A stretch of DNA of 64,000 nt, from positions 62,001 to 126,000 of the forward strand of contig CAKQPS010000005.1 of assembly GCA_934270475.1 (NCBI GenBank), given 5' to 3'. The DNA comes from an uncultured Alphaproteobacteria bacterium. Its GTDB lineage: Bacteria; Pseudomonadota; Alphaproteobacteria; RF32; CAG-239. Below the pieces are notes generated by a model. That model searched no databases, was not told where the DNA came from, and saw only the letters and a program-made list of their open reading frames with translations. Made by a program: the position numbers and the translations under genes. This document shows positions 7,034 through 16,643 of the stretch, piece by piece; positions within the stretch are counted from its first letter, which is position 1, and every line of letters starts with the position of its first letter.

Positions 7034-7915
7034 ATGGCGGATAAAAAAGTTGTCTTTACGGTTAATTATAAAAATCTGTCGGTTTATGATGAATTTAACG
7101 TCGACAAGATACAGTATCCGCTAATTCTTTCCATACCGCACAGCGGCACGGTTTTTCCGCCGGAATTTTTACAGAACGTGAGATTTGATGAAAAGACGCT
7201 GCGCCGCAATGAAGATTTGCTGGTGGATGAATTGCTGCAAGGTGCAATTGCCAAAGGTCTGACTGCTCTAAAAATGAATTTAAGCCGCGCTTTTGTTGAC
7301 TTAAACCGCGACAGGCTTGAGCTTGACCCCACAATGTTCTATAATTACCCAAAAGAAAAAGACATTTTATATGACAAGCATTGCCGCGTCGGCTTAGGCG
7401 TAATCCACCGTATCAACTTCAAGCGGGAAAACCTTTATGACGGCTTGCTGGATTATAATGAAGTCGAGGCTCGTTTAAGCAATGTTTTTGACACCTATCA
7501 CAACCGCCTGCAGCAGCTTATCAACAAATGCCTGAAAAAGTTTGGTTTCTGCGTAGTGCTGGATTGCCACTCCATGCCGTCTAAAATTTGCTCCATTATT
7601 GACGACCGTTCCGGCATTGATGTTTGCTTGGGCAATTTATTCAGCCAAAGCTGCCCGCAGGAATACAGTGATTTCCTCGCCTCGCAGTTTTGGGATTATA
7701 ATTACAGCGTGCAGGAAAACTGCCCTTATTCCGGAGCCTATATCACTTTTAACTATTGCCAGCCCAAACGAAAAATGTATACGCTGCAGCTGGAACTCAA
7801 CCGCGTGCTTTATGCTGATGAGGCAAATTTATGCAAAAACGCCGAATTTGCCGAAGTTGCAGACGAAGTAAGCTCTGCCGTTGTTAACTTTGCCGAATAT
7901 TTGAAACGAATGTAG
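7034..7915 (+). CDS. N-formylglutamate amidohydrolase family protein
   Basis: A 293-aa metal-dependent amidohydrolase of the HutG/N-formylglutamate deformylase family. Signatures are ILSIPHSGTVFPPEF at about 30-45, the DLNRDRLELDPTMF motif at about 97-110 and the metal-binding LDCHSMPS at about 177-184. The family hydrolyses N-formyl-glutamate to formate and glutamate in histidine degradation, but no hut genes are in the window, so the substrate is open. It follows the flavoredoxin-like gene by 8 bp in the same operon. Confidence 0.88.
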   Translation: MADKKVVFTVNYKNLSVYDEFNVDKIQYPLILSIPHSGTVFPPEFLQNVRFDEKTLRRNEDLLVDELLQGAIAKGLTALKMNLSRAFVDLNRDRLELDPTMFYNYPKEKDILYDKHCRVGLGVIHRINFKRENLYDGLLDYNEVEARLSNVFDTYHNRLQQLINKCLKKFGFCVVLDCHSMPSKICSIIDDRSGIDVCLGNLFSQSCPQEYSDFLASQFWDYNYSVQENCPYSGAYITFNYCQPKRKMYTLQLELNRVLYADEANLCKNAEFAEVADEVSSAVVNFAEYLKRM

Positions 7916-7962
7916 CTTCTTCTGCCTGTAAAAACATTTTTTATATTTTGTACAGATTAACC

Positions 7963-7989
7963 TTTACATATTCCTAATATACTTATAAT
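7963..7989 (+). promoter_or_regulatory. Candidate promoter of pilin-like gene 1
   Basis: TTTACA (7963-7968), 15-nt spacer, TATAAT (7984-7989). The -10 is perfect but the spacer is short. Transcription would start about 30 nt before the leader ORF. Confidence 0.5.
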
Positions 7990-8024
7990 ATAAAATCAGA
8001 CTAAGACACAAAATGGAGAAAAAA

Positions 8025-8075
8025 ATGAAAACTAAACAATGTCTCTGTCTCTCGCCTTTGGGAGAGCTCAAATGA
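8025..8075 (+). CDS. Leader peptide ORF overlapping pilin-like gene 1
   Basis: A 16-codon ORF (MKTKQCLCLSPLGELK) with an excellent ribosome site: GGAG 7 nt before its ATG. Its stop TGA overlaps the ATG of the pilin-like gene (ATGA), so translation is likely coupled. The second half of the ORF is a small hairpin, CTCTCGCC and GGGAGAG, whose 3' arm is also the Shine-Dalgarno sequence of the pilin-like gene. Translation of the leader would open that hairpin. Three features (good start, overlap, hairpin over the next site) argue for a regulatory leader. No regulator is known. Confidence 0.55.
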   Translation: MKTKQCLCLSPLGELK

Positions 8076-8734
8076 TAAAATTAAACAATGCTGGTCGTTC
8101 TATGATTGAAATGCTGGGCGTGTTGGCGATTATTGGTGTTTTGAGTGTGGGCGGTATCGCCGGCTATTCTAAGGCGATGACAAAATTCAAAATAAACAAA
8201 ATGATAGAAGACTACAGCAACCTTACTTTCCATCTGATAGAAAATTATCCGAACTTACTCAAGTCTTATTCTTCCGTAAAAACTAAAAACTCCGAACTCT
8301 ACAACCTTGCCAAAGATATGGGCTGGATTCCTGACAGCTGGAAACCACGGGCTAAATCAAAAACAATCTATCTTGACGACGGTCACAACAATCTTACCCA
8401 TCTGTTTATGAGATATAACTCTGACGTTGATAAAAGACGTGTTATTATGGATATTTATATTGGAAGCAATATAGATAATTTTGACCAGCTTCCGCAAGTT
8501 TCGTTAGAAAACTGTATGGCTATTTTCAGCAACTGGCTGGTTCCTATGGCTGATGTCATTTATTATGCCGGCACAGATGGTTCAGCGTCTACATATTTTT
8601 ATGGTAACGCAACTTGCGGAGGCGATAAAAAATGTCTGTCTTCAATGACTTTAAGCGATATTCATAATATCTGCAAAGTTTGCAAAGAAGATCAGCAAAA
8701 ATGTTACATCGCTGTAAACTTTTTACCATACTAA
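8072..8734 (+). CDS. Type IV pilin-like protein 1
   Basis: A 220-aa protein with a short basic leader (MIKLNNAG), then the prepilin-like segment GRSMIEMLGVLAIIGVLSVGG and a hydrophobic helix. Cleavage after Gly8 would leave Glu at +5 as in type IV pilins and pseudopilins, but +1 is Arg instead of Phe/Met. The rest is a globular exported domain with cysteines near the C-terminus (ATCGGDKKCLSS, ICKVCKEDQQKC). The ATG at 8072 is preferred over the one at 8039 because GGGAGAG lies just upstream and the prepilin leader then has normal length. Two paralogues occur at 30182 and 50209. No pilus assembly gene is in the window; the precise role is unknown. Confidence 0.75.
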   Translation: MIKLNNAGRSMIEMLGVLAIIGVLSVGGIAGYSKAMTKFKINKMIEDYSNLTFHLIENYPNLLKSYSSVKTKNSELYNLAKDMGWIPDSWKPRAKSKTIYLDDGHNNLTHLFMRYNSDVDKRRVIMDIYIGSNIDNFDQLPQVSLENCMAIFSNWLVPMADVIYYAGTDGSASTYFYGNATCGGDKKCLSSMTLSDIHNICKVCKEDQQKCYIAVNFLPY

Positions 8735-8751
8735 AACTTTCTAAACCTTAA

Positions 8752-8789
8752 AATGAACCTCCACCGGCGTAAGCCGATGGAGGTTCATT
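8752..8789. repeat. Long hairpin after pilin-like gene 1
   Basis: AATGAACCTCCA pairs with TGGAGGTTCATT (12 bp), followed inside by a C/A mismatch and CGGC/GCCG around a GTAA loop. There is no T-run, so it is either an mRNA-stabilising or terminator-like hairpin or a palindromic repeat; I saw no second copy. Confidence 0.7.
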
Positions 8790-8805
8790 AGATTGACAAA
8801 AAAAA

Positions 8806-8833
8806 TTGACTTTTTAATATTTTATGCTATAAT
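8806..8833 (+). promoter_or_regulatory. Sigma70-like promoter of the 8896 gene
   Basis: TTGACT (8806-8811), 16-nt spacer, TATAAT (8828-8833), about 60 nt before the ATG. Confidence 0.75.
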
Positions 8834-8895
8834 AAACTATAAGAGGATATTTTAATTTTCTTGAAAAGATAACGCTATTTAGGAAAGATAAGGTC

Positions 8896-9525
8896 ATGAA
8901 AGAATATAAAATTAACGAAAATACAACATATATTGATGATGGCAATACAAACATCATAAAATATGCTAAACAAGACGGCTCGAGTTTAGTTGTTAGCTTC
9001 AGAGCATGTGATCTTTTCACAACAGGCGGCGACGACGATCATATGGGTTTTCCAGACTCTGTTGTCAAGGCAGAGATATACATTGAGAAGCCGGTAAAAT
9101 GCGAAGAAAAGCAGACTGAAGAAAAAAAATTATCTAAGTTTGAACAAGTTAAAAATAGACTGCTACAAAAATTTCTATCAAAAAAAGAAGATAAAAAAGA
9201 GAAGAATAAAGCCGCACCTAAAGAAACTTTTTCTAAAGAAGTTTTATTTAGTAAAAAACTTCCTAGGCGTCAGATGTTTTTAGAGGATTTTTTAGCAGAG
9301 CCTATTAAATTAGAACCTGAATATAATTCTGTTCTTAAGGTTTTGGAATCTGCTCGTCAAACCATCATAACCGATGGATATAGATTGAAAGAAGAAGCGA
9401 CAAAAGTTTATCTTGAACAATGGGAAGCCCAAAAAGCTAAAGAAAAAAAAGCCGCTTCTGACCAAGCCCTTGTTGAGGAGAATAATGCTGCTCGCAAGTT
9501 AAAAGATTTTGGAATTGGAAGATAA
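8896..9525 (+). CDS. Hypothetical charged protein (209 aa)
   Basis: A 209-aa cytoplasmic protein with no signal or membrane segment. The first 75 residues have mixed, probably folded composition; residues about 75-120 are a lysine/glutamate-rich linker (KKEDKKEKNK); the C-terminal 80 residues are predicted helical or coiled coil (KVLESARQTIITDGYRLKEE; EQWEAQKAKEKKAA). AAGG lies a few bases before the ATG. It is a single-gene unit with a clear promoter and a terminator at 9554. I recognise no family. Confidence 0.65.
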   Translation: MKEYKINENTTYIDDGNTNIIKYAKQDGSSLVVSFRACDLFTTGGDDDHMGFPDSVVKAEIYIEKPVKCEEKQTEEKKLSKFEQVKNRLLQKFLSKKEDKKEKNKAAPKETFSKEVLFSKKLPRRQMFLEDFLAEPIKLEPEYNSVLKVLESARQTIITDGYRLKEEATKVYLEQWEAQKAKEKKAASDQALVEENNAARKLKDFGIGR

Positions 9526-9553
9526 TTGTTTTGCGAGTTTTAGATATTCAAAT

Positions 9554-9588
9554 AATAACGCCTAAGAAAGTATTTTTTAGGCGTTATT
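9554..9588 (+). terminator. Rho-independent terminator
   Basis: AATAACGCCTAA (9554-9565) pairs perfectly with TTAGGCGTTATT (9577-9588), 29 bp after the stop of the 8896 gene. Confidence 0.85.
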
Positions 9589-9614
9589 ATTTAGAGCACG
9601 TATTTAAATTGCTA

Positions 9615-9652
9615 CAAAAAAACTCTCAATCATTACGAATGAGAGCTTTTTT
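9615..9652 (-). terminator. Bidirectional terminator downstream of smpB
   Basis: CTCTCA (9623-9628) pairs with TGAGAG (9640-9645), flanked by an A-tract and a T-tract that extend the stem. It can end both the smpB operon (minus) and read-through from the left. The 90 bases between it and smpB show no gene. Confidence 0.75.
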
Positions 9653-9743
9653 GTAACTGATTATAAAGTTAAATTACTTCAATTCAACTTTAGCGGCAGC
9701 GCCTGCACCATTTCTTTGAGTTTTAAGCCGTAACTTTGCTAAT

Positions 9744-10223
9744 CTAATGCGCCAACAGGCGGGATTTTTCACGGTTCCAATCGCGTTCTTTGGCGGTTTC
9801 TCGCTTGTCATAAAGTTTTTTACCGCGTCCCAAACCGATTTCCAGCTTGGCTCTGCCGTGATTGTCAAAATACAGTTTCATAGCAATTAAAGTCGCGCCT
9901 TTACGAGCCAACGCATTTTGGATTTTGATAATTTCTTTATGGTGCAGCAATAATTTGCGATTACGGCGCTCAACGTGGCTTTCATATCCTTTGTTGGCAT
10001 ACTCGGCAATAAAAATATTCGACATATAAATTTCGCCCTGTTCCACCATACCATAGGCGTCGTTAATATTGGCATGCCCCAGGCGCAGTGATTTGACTTC
10101 GGTTCCGGTCAACACCAAACCGGCCTGAAAAACCTCGTCAATCACATAATCAAAATGCGCGCGGCGGTTTTGCGCCACCTGCCCTGTCGAAATAAAATCA
10201 GATTTTTTCTTTTTTTCCGCCAT
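9744..10223 (-). CDS. smpB: SsrA-binding protein SmpB
   Basis: A 159-aa SmpB, the partner of tmRNA in rescue of stalled ribosomes. The body has the typical order: NRRAHFDYVIDEVFQAGLVL, GTEVKSLRLGHANI, RKLLLHHKEI, GLGRGKKLYDKRETAKERDW and the short basic C-terminal tail. Length is normal. The ATG overlaps the bactofilin stop codon (TAATG). tmRNA itself was not seen in the window. Confidence 0.96.
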   Translation of the reverse strand: MAEKKKKSDFISTGQVAQNRRAHFDYVIDEVFQAGLVLTGTEVKSLRLGHANINDAYGMVEQGEIYMSNIFIAEYANKGYESHVERRNRKLLLHHKEIIKIQNALARKGATLIAMKLYFDNHGRAKLEIGLGRGKKLYDKRETAKERDWNREKSRLLAH

Positions 10224-10717
10224 TATTTCACAGCTTTTAACGAAGGTTCTGCCGGTTTATTTTCAGCCGGCTTAGGCTCTGTTTTCGGCTGTTCTGCCGG
10301 TTTTGCCTGAGCTGCAGCCGCTGGTTTTACCTGTGCTTCCGGACGGCGCGAACGCGGAATACAGTTGCCTTCAATATACGCCCCCGGCTCCAAAGCAATT
10401 TTGCTGTAATATGCATTGCCGATTAAGCGCGCATTGTTAGCCACAAACAGCTCGTCTGTGTCTATCACACCGTTAATAGTGCCGTATACGCTCAAAGATT
10501 TAGCTTTTATATCGCCGACAATATAACCGCGGGTACCGATAATCACTTCATTGCACATAATATTGCCTTCAAGCTTGCCGTCAATATGAATGGTATCGCC
10601 GCCCCAAATATCGCCTTTAATTTTGGTATCGCAGCTGATAATGCTTGGCACAGGCGTGTTAGAACCGCGACTCATACGAGCAATTTTCAAATAGATTAAA
10701 CGTTTTAAACTTCTCAT
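10223..10717 (-). CDS. Bactofilin
   Basis: A 164-aa polymer-forming cytoskeletal protein. The central bactofilin domain (about residues 25-120) is a beta-helix of repeated turns, for example IKGDIWGGDTIHIDGKLEGN and YIVGDIKAKSLSVYGTINGV, flanked by a basic N-terminus that may bind the membrane and a Pro/Ala/Lys-rich disordered tail. Bactofilins form filaments that position cell-wall enzymes, and many lie next to an M23 peptidase gene, as here (10 bp upstream). AAGGAG lies 7 nt before the ATG. Confidence 0.93.
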   Translation of the reverse strand: MRSLKRLIYLKIARMSRGSNTPVPSIISCDTKIKGDIWGGDTIHIDGKLEGNIMCNEVIIGTRGYIVGDIKAKSLSVYGTINGVIDTDELFVANNARLIGNAYYSKIALEPGAYIEGNCIPRSRRPEAQVKPAAAAQAKPAEQPKTEPKPAENKPAEPSLKAVK

Positions 10718-10727
10718 TTTTATCTCC

Positions 10728-11987
10728 TTAATTCAGGCTGTTAAGAGTGATAAACGCGGCAGGGTTAACATTAGTTCCGCGAAACAAAACTTCATAATGC
10801 AGATGATTGCCGGTAGCGCGTCCGGTACGTCCCACCTCGCCAAGCGCTTGGTTATAGGCAACTCTGTCGCCTGTTTTCACATAAATTTTACGCATATGAG
10901 CGTATTTAGTCACAAAACCGTTGCCGTGGTCAACCACCACCAAATTGCCGTATCCGTTTTTCTGATAACCGGCAGAAGTAACTCGCCCTGCGGCTTGAGC
11001 CGAAATACGGCTGCCAGCGGCGGCGCGCATATCCAAGCCTTTGTGGTTAGCCAAATAAGCCTTAAACGGATCTTGCCTTGTTCCAAACGGAGAGCTTAGC
11101 TGATAGCGATAAACCGGCTTGCCCAGCGGCACGCCTTTCATCGCCTGCTTATAATTTTCCAGCGTATCAATTTGCTTAAACGTTGCCGACAATTTATTAA
11201 GCAGCTCGCGGTTTTCTATTTTCATACCCTGAGCCGGCTCATACACACCGCCTTTGCCTTCTTTGACATTTGCCAGCGGATTAAAATATTTATTTTTTAC
11301 TTTCAAAGACTTATTGATTTGCGTCAAAGAATTTTTAATTTGATCTATTTCCCGTCCCGAAAGCTTGTGAATTTTATCCAAAATTGCGATTTCCGCCGTT
11401 TCCAAACCTTTCACGGTTTCTTGCAGACTGGTGATTTTTCCGCCCAGTTCTTCTATTTTTTGCTTTAACTGTGCATTTTCGGTCTGTACCATATCTTTTT
11501 GCAGCAAAGCTTCTTTTTTAGTAACTTTCTCTTCTACCTTTTCGGCGTCAATCCAGCTTTCAGAATCAGCTATTTGCTTGATTTTATCTTCTACCACCAA
11601 GGCTTTTTCTTTGTAGTTTTTAATTTCTTTCAAACCGTCGCCGGCTTCGTCTATGGAAGACACCACGCTTTTTAAGTTATTTTGCAGCGCCGTAACATCA
11701 GACATCAAATCCATATAGGCATCGCGGGTTTTGCCCAATTCTTTTTCTTTGTGATGAATAATAGAGGCGGATACATGATAAAAATAGTAATTATAACCCG
11801 ACCAAGCAAACACCGCCGCAAAAAGCATAAGCATAAACACCTGCAAACGGTGGGAGATGTTAAAAACTTTAGCTCGTCCGTTACTGCGGAAAATAATTTC
11901 TTTATCAGCTAAAAAAGGCTTTTTTTCAGTATAAATAACCTTTTGCTTTTTAAATTTGAATTTATTTTTTTTCAAAAGTTTTTTCAA
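10728..11987 (-). CDS. Membrane-anchored M23 (LytM) peptidase
   Basis: A 419-aa bitopic protein: basic cytoplasmic N-terminus, one membrane helix at about 48-70, a long periplasmic coiled coil (about 80-240) and a C-terminal LytM/M23 domain. The zinc ligands are complete: His315 and Asp319 (HKGLD), His397 in HLHYEV, with His364 and His395 as the other active-site histidines. It should cleave peptidoglycan cross-bridges or stems. Pairing with bactofilin suggests spatial control of that activity. The start is a TTG with AGGA 8 nt upstream; no ATG is nearby. Confidence 0.92.
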   Translation of the reverse strand: MKKLLKKNKFKFKKQKVIYTEKKPFLADKEIIFRSNGRAKVFNISHRLQVFMLMLFAAVFAWSGYNYYFYHVSASIIHHKEKELGKTRDAYMDLMSDVTALQNNLKSVVSSIDEAGDGLKEIKNYKEKALVVEDKIKQIADSESWIDAEKVEEKVTKKEALLQKDMVQTENAQLKQKIEELGGKITSLQETVKGLETAEIAILDKIHKLSGREIDQIKNSLTQINKSLKVKNKYFNPLANVKEGKGGVYEPAQGMKIENRELLNKLSATFKQIDTLENYKQAMKGVPLGKPVYRYQLSSPFGTRQDPFKAYLANHKGLDMRAAAGSRISAQAAGRVTSAGYQKNGYGNLVVVDHGNGFVTKYAHMRKIYVKTGDRVAYNQALGEVGRTGRATGNHLHYEVLFRGTNVNPAAFITLNSLN

Positions 11988-12084
11988 AAAATTATTCCTT
12001 TAATATCACACAGTTATAATTCAACCGATTTATATATAACAGAAAATTAAAAAAAATAAAGCATTTTTTAGCAGTTGAAGTATT

Positions 12085-12155
12085 AAATGTGAACAAACGC
12101 CTAACTCATTAGCTTTACAAGGCTTTTTCCTACTGTTTTGTGCACATTTTTTTAT
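12085..12155 (+). ncRNA. Possible small structured RNA
   Basis: AAATGTG (12085-12091) pairs with CACATTT (12143-12149), continued by ACAAAC with GTTTTGT and, inside, GCCT with AGGC; a T-rich run follows at once. It looks like a small RNA with a terminator, or a terminator remnant, in an otherwise empty 230-bp gap before the efflux operon. No convincing promoter was found. Confidence 0.3.
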
Positions 12156-12233
12156 TTTTTGCTCCATAATTTTATAGATTTCTAGTAAAAAAATTTTTAT
12201 ATTGCGTTATAAACATATGTGAAAGGTCTGACA

Positions 12234-13388
12234 ATGAAAAAATATTTAATTTACGGAATTGCCGTTTTGGCGATTATCGGCATCAGCTATAAATTGCTGA
12301 ACCGCAGCACCGGCGGCACGGTTTATAAAACCCAAAAAATAGAAACCGGCGACATCATGGAAAGCATCACCGCCTCCGGCACCATCAACCCGCTTTCCAC
12401 CGTTTCGGTCGGCTCGCAGGCTTCCGGACGTATCGCTGAAATTTATGTCGACTATAACTCGGTGGTAAAAAAAGGACAGCTTTTGGCGCTTATTGACCAA
12501 GAAAACGCCAAAGCCACGGTGCAGCAGCGCGAAGCTGCTTTGGAAATTGCCAAAGCGCAGGTAGCCGTAGAAGAAAACAATATCAAATACTATAAAAAAG
12601 CACTGAACCGTATTTCTAAACTGAACGCCTCCAAATATTCTACCGAAAAAGATTTGGAAGCCGCCGAGCGCGACTATGACAACTCGGTTGCGCAGCTGGC
12701 TTTGGAACAAGCGCAGGTCAAACAGGCGCAAGCCTCTTTGAACTCTGCCCAAACCGAACTTTCATATACTGAAATTAAAGCTCCGGTTGACGGTATTGTC
12801 ATTTCCAAAGCCGTGGAAGTCGGACAAACCGTGGCAGCCAGTTTTGAAACTCCGGAATTGTTTTCAGTAGCCGAAGATTTAACTAAAATGCAAATTGAAG
12901 CCTCGGTAGTTGAAGCTGATATTGCCAAAGTTAAAGAAGGTCAAAATGTACGCTTTACCGTTGACAGCTATTCCGATGACTATTTTTACGGCACCGTCAC
13001 ACAGGTTCGCAACGAGGCGACAACCACTTCCAACGTTGTAACCTACACTGTTGTAATCGGCATAGACAATACGGATATGAAACTTAAACCGGGGATGACC
13101 GCCAATGTAGAAATTATCACCGCCGAAGAAAAAGACGTTATGCTGGTTCCAAACCAAGCTCTGCGCTTTTATATTGATGACAGCGACAACGCCAAACGCT
13201 ATAAAGACCGCGGCGTATGGATTATGAAAAACGGCAAGCCGGAACGCGTAGTGGTTAAAATCGGCGTCAGCGATGAAGATAACACGCAAATTTTGGAAGG
13301 TGATATAAAACTTGGCGATGAAGTGATTATCGGCAAAGAACTTTCCGCCGCTGACACACAAAAAATGAGATTAAGGATGCCGCGTTAA
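12234..13388 (+). CDS. macA: MacA-like periplasmic adaptor
   Basis: A 384-aa membrane-fusion protein of a tripartite efflux or export system. The N-terminal helix (about 6-22) anchors it; VGSQASGRIAEIYVDYNSVV is the first lipoyl half, followed by an alpha-helical hairpin (about 100-165), the second lipoyl half (KAPVDGIVISKAVEVGQTV) and beta-barrel and membrane-proximal domains. The ATG at 12234 is used because AAAGG lies 7 nt upstream. Its stop overlaps the ATPase gene by one base, and the three genes form one operon. The partner outer-membrane channel is not in the window. Confidence 0.92.
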   Translation: MKKYLIYGIAVLAIIGISYKLLNRSTGGTVYKTQKIETGDIMESITASGTINPLSTVSVGSQASGRIAEIYVDYNSVVKKGQLLALIDQENAKATVQQREAALEIAKAQVAVEENNIKYYKKALNRISKLNASKYSTEKDLEAAERDYDNSVAQLALEQAQVKQAQASLNSAQTELSYTEIKAPVDGIVISKAVEVGQTVAASFETPELFSVAEDLTKMQIEASVVEADIAKVKEGQNVRFTVDSYSDDYFYGTVTQVRNEATTTSNVVTYTVVIGIDNTDMKLKPGMTANVEIITAEEKDVMLVPNQALRFYIDDSDNAKRYKDRGVWIMKNGKPERVVVKIGVSDEDNTQILEGDIKLGDEVIIGKELSAADTQKMRLRMPR

Positions 13389-14088
13389 TGAAACCGCTGA
13401 TTCAGTTAAAAAATATCCATAAAAGCTATCCGTTGGACGGCTTTGATTTGGAAATTCTCAAGGGTATAAACTTGGAAATCCAAGCCGGAGAGTTTGTAGC
13501 GATTATGGGACCTTCCGGTTCGGGTAAATCTACCTTGATGAATATTTTAGGCTGCTTGGATACGCCGACTTCCGGCGAATATATCTTGGACGGCGAAAAC
13601 ATTGAACACCTTAGCGGCGACCAGCTGGCAGAAATCCGCAACCGCAAAATCGGCTTTGTTTTTCAGGGCTTTAACCTGCTCTCGCGCACTTCGGCCATAG
13701 AAAACGTGGAGCTGCCGATGGTTTACGCCGGTGTGCCGGATAAGGAACGCGAAGAGCGTGCTGCCAAAGCTTTGGACAGCGTCGGTCTGCATGAGCGTAT
13801 GCATCACCAGCCAAACCAGCTTTCCGGCGGTCAGCAGCAGCGCGTCGCCATTGCCCGAGCCATTGTCAACGAAGCTCCGATAATTTTTGCCGATGAGCCA
13901 ACCGGAAACCTTGATACCAAAATGAGTGTGGAAATTATGGATTTGTTTACAAAGCTGAACGAAAAACTGCACCGCACCATTATTTTGGTAACCCACGAAG
14001 AAGATATTGCCTTGTTTGCCAAACGCATTATAAAAATCGTGGACGGCGAAATCCACTCAGATATTATCAACACGAAAAGAGTTCAGAA

Positions 14089-14092
<4 letters not shown>
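13388..14092 (+). CDS. MacB-type ABC transporter ATPase
   Basis: A 234-aa ATP-binding subunit of the LolD/MacB class. Walker A is GPSGSGKST (about 40-48), the signature is LSGGQQQRVAIARA (about 141-154), Walker B is IIFADEPTGNLD, and the His switch is VTHEED. In E. coli MacB the ATPase and permease are fused; here they are split into two overlapping genes, which is common. It overlaps macA by 1 bp and the permease gene by 4 bp. Confidence 0.94.
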
Positions 14093-15318
<1,226 letters not shown>

Positions 15319-15334
15319 AAATAACACTTAAAAA

Positions 15335-15366
15335 ACTTCCGATATTTTCCTATCGGAAGTTTTTTT
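15335..15366. terminator. Bidirectional terminator
   Basis: ACTTCCGATA (15335-15344) pairs with TATCGGAAGT (15351-15360), with A-tract and T-tract on both sides. It serves the efflux operon and the convergent gene ending at 15370. Confidence 0.92.
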
Positions 15367-15369
15367 ATT

Positions 15370-15990
15370 CTATTGCAAATCATTAAGTAGTTTTTTCAGT
15401 TCCAACAGCTTTGAACTGTCGTAGGCTTTGAAATAATCCTCCGAATTTTCATCCATATCGCGGCATAATCGGCTTAAAGACAAATAATCATAAAATTTAT
15501 CGTTCCACTCCACCTGCTCTTCTCCTATTTTTTCTTGAACTACCTCCAAAATAATCTGTCGGCGGGTTTCATTCAAATCTTCTGTAATAATTTGCGGCAG
15601 ATTTTGCTGCACTATCTTATCATTATTCATAAATTCAAAATCCATAAGTTCAAAAAATTTTTGTAAATTATAGCCGTACTTCTGCAGCGCCAAATCAACT
15701 TTTTCTATTTCATCTCTATATCGTTCTTGAAATTTCTGCGGAAAGTTCTGCAATTCATAACCATTTTCCTTGCAGACATAGCCATAGCCTTTAACCATGC
15801 TATACACCATCATGCCGGCGTAACCTGCCTGATATTCCTTTTGCTGATTCTGTTGCTGCATCTTATAAAATGAAACAAAGCCGACCAAAACAACCACCAC
15901 AAAACTAAGATAGACTCTAGGTTTTTTGAAAAAATTTATCAAACAGTTATTTGTCTGTTTAACTTTTGCCGTTTCTTTCTGTTTTGCCAT
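15370..15990 (-). CDS. Hypothetical single-pass membrane protein (206 aa)
   Basis: A 206-aa protein: a basic, Lys/Gln-rich cytoplasmic N-terminus, one membrane helix (about residues 27-44, VYLSFVVVVLVGFVSF) and a 160-residue periplasmic helical domain rich in Glu, Gln and Tyr. Two cysteines are present outside the membrane. The ATG at 15990 is used because AAGGAG lies 9 nt upstream; the longer frame has no site. Single gene between two terminators. I recognise no family. Confidence 0.65.
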   Translation of the reverse strand: MAKQKETAKVKQTNNCLINFFKKPRVYLSFVVVVLVGFVSFYKMQQQNQQKEYQAGYAGMMVYSMVKGYGYVCKENGYELQNFPQKFQERYRDEIEKVDLALQKYGYNLQKFFELMDFEFMNNDKIVQQNLPQIITEDLNETRRQIILEVVQEKIGEEQVEWNDKFYDYLSLSRLCRDMDENSEDYFKAYDSSKLLELKKLLNDLQ

Positions 15991-16105
15991 CACAAAAATC
16001 TCCTTAATAATGATTTTACACTTATGTTTAGCAAAAATTTTTATATTCTGCAAGTTTTACATTTTTTGTTTGTTATCATCTTTTTTATTGACAAAATCAG
16101 CTTTT

Positions 16106-16138
16106 TTTGTTAATTTTAAAACAAATTTTATAATTTTG
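16106..16138 (+). promoter_or_regulatory. Bacteroidota-like promoter of the 16210 gene
   Basis: TTTG (16106-16109), 21-nt spacer, TAATTTTG (16131-16138), matching the Bacteroidota -33/-7 pattern TTTG...TAnnTTTG. A sigma70-like alternative, TTGACA (16088) with 17-nt spacer and TAATTT, overlaps it. Which one works is open. Confidence 0.35.
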
Positions 16139-16209
16139 TTTTTTATTATGTCTTGTATGGCTTAGGCAATCATACATTTAAGACTAACGCCTCATAAATT
16201 TACTGTTTT

Positions 16210-16587
16210 ATGGAAAAGTTTATGCTTGCAAGCACACTTTTGGTATGTGACGCTAATTTGCCAGCCGGCTGCACATTTTTTTGGGCAGGTCCGCTGGATT
16301 CAGAAAACGAGCTCGTTGACATCATTGTTTTCCGCACTAACACAACTTCCGACTTTAAGCCTATGCTTAAAAAGGATCTCAACGCGCTCAAGGCAATGAA
16401 GCCAACAGACAATGTTAAGGCGCAAATAACCTTCATTCAGAATACTCTGCACAAAATGTCAACGCCCGCGTTTGTTCATACTCCAAAGCAAATCTTGCTT
16501 GACACTGTGGCAAAGGGCTTGAAATTATCGTCATTAACAGCTGACGATGTTGTCTATCTGTCCGGCGTATCATCGGTTATCAAGTAA
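16210..16587 (+). CDS. Hypothetical protein (125 aa), possibly foreign
   Basis: A 125-aa soluble protein with no signal peptide; the N-terminal part looks mixed alpha/beta and the rest helical. I recognise no family. There is no Shine-Dalgarno sequence before the ATG. AAG and CTC codons are frequent (for example in KDLNALKAMKP), unlike the neighbouring genes, which prefer AAA and TTG. It converges on the 391-aa gene and shares its terminator. These traits resemble the lipoprotein gene at 1370 and suggest acquired DNA. Confidence 0.6.
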   Translation: MEKFMLASTLLVCDANLPAGCTFFWAGPLDSENELVDIIVFRTNTTSDFKPMLKKDLNALKAMKPTDNVKAQITFIQNTLHKMSTPAFVHTPKQILLDTVAKGLKLSSLTADDVVYLSGVSSVIK

Positions 16588-16598
16588 CCCTATAAAAA

Positions 16599-16632
16599 AA
16601 CACCATTGCACTAAAGCAATGGTGTTTTTTTA
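16599..16632. terminator. Bidirectional terminator between two unknown genes
   Basis: AACACCATTGC (16599-16609) pairs with GCAATGGTGTT (16616-16626), flanked by an A-tract and a T-tract. Confidence 0.92.
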
Positions 16633-16643
16633 ATAGTGTCGCC

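Noticed and set aside
9674..9743. Possible second ORF or frameshifted extension after smpB
   Set aside because: SmpB has normal length and end; the other frame gives a short peptide without a start or family, and a terminator follows.
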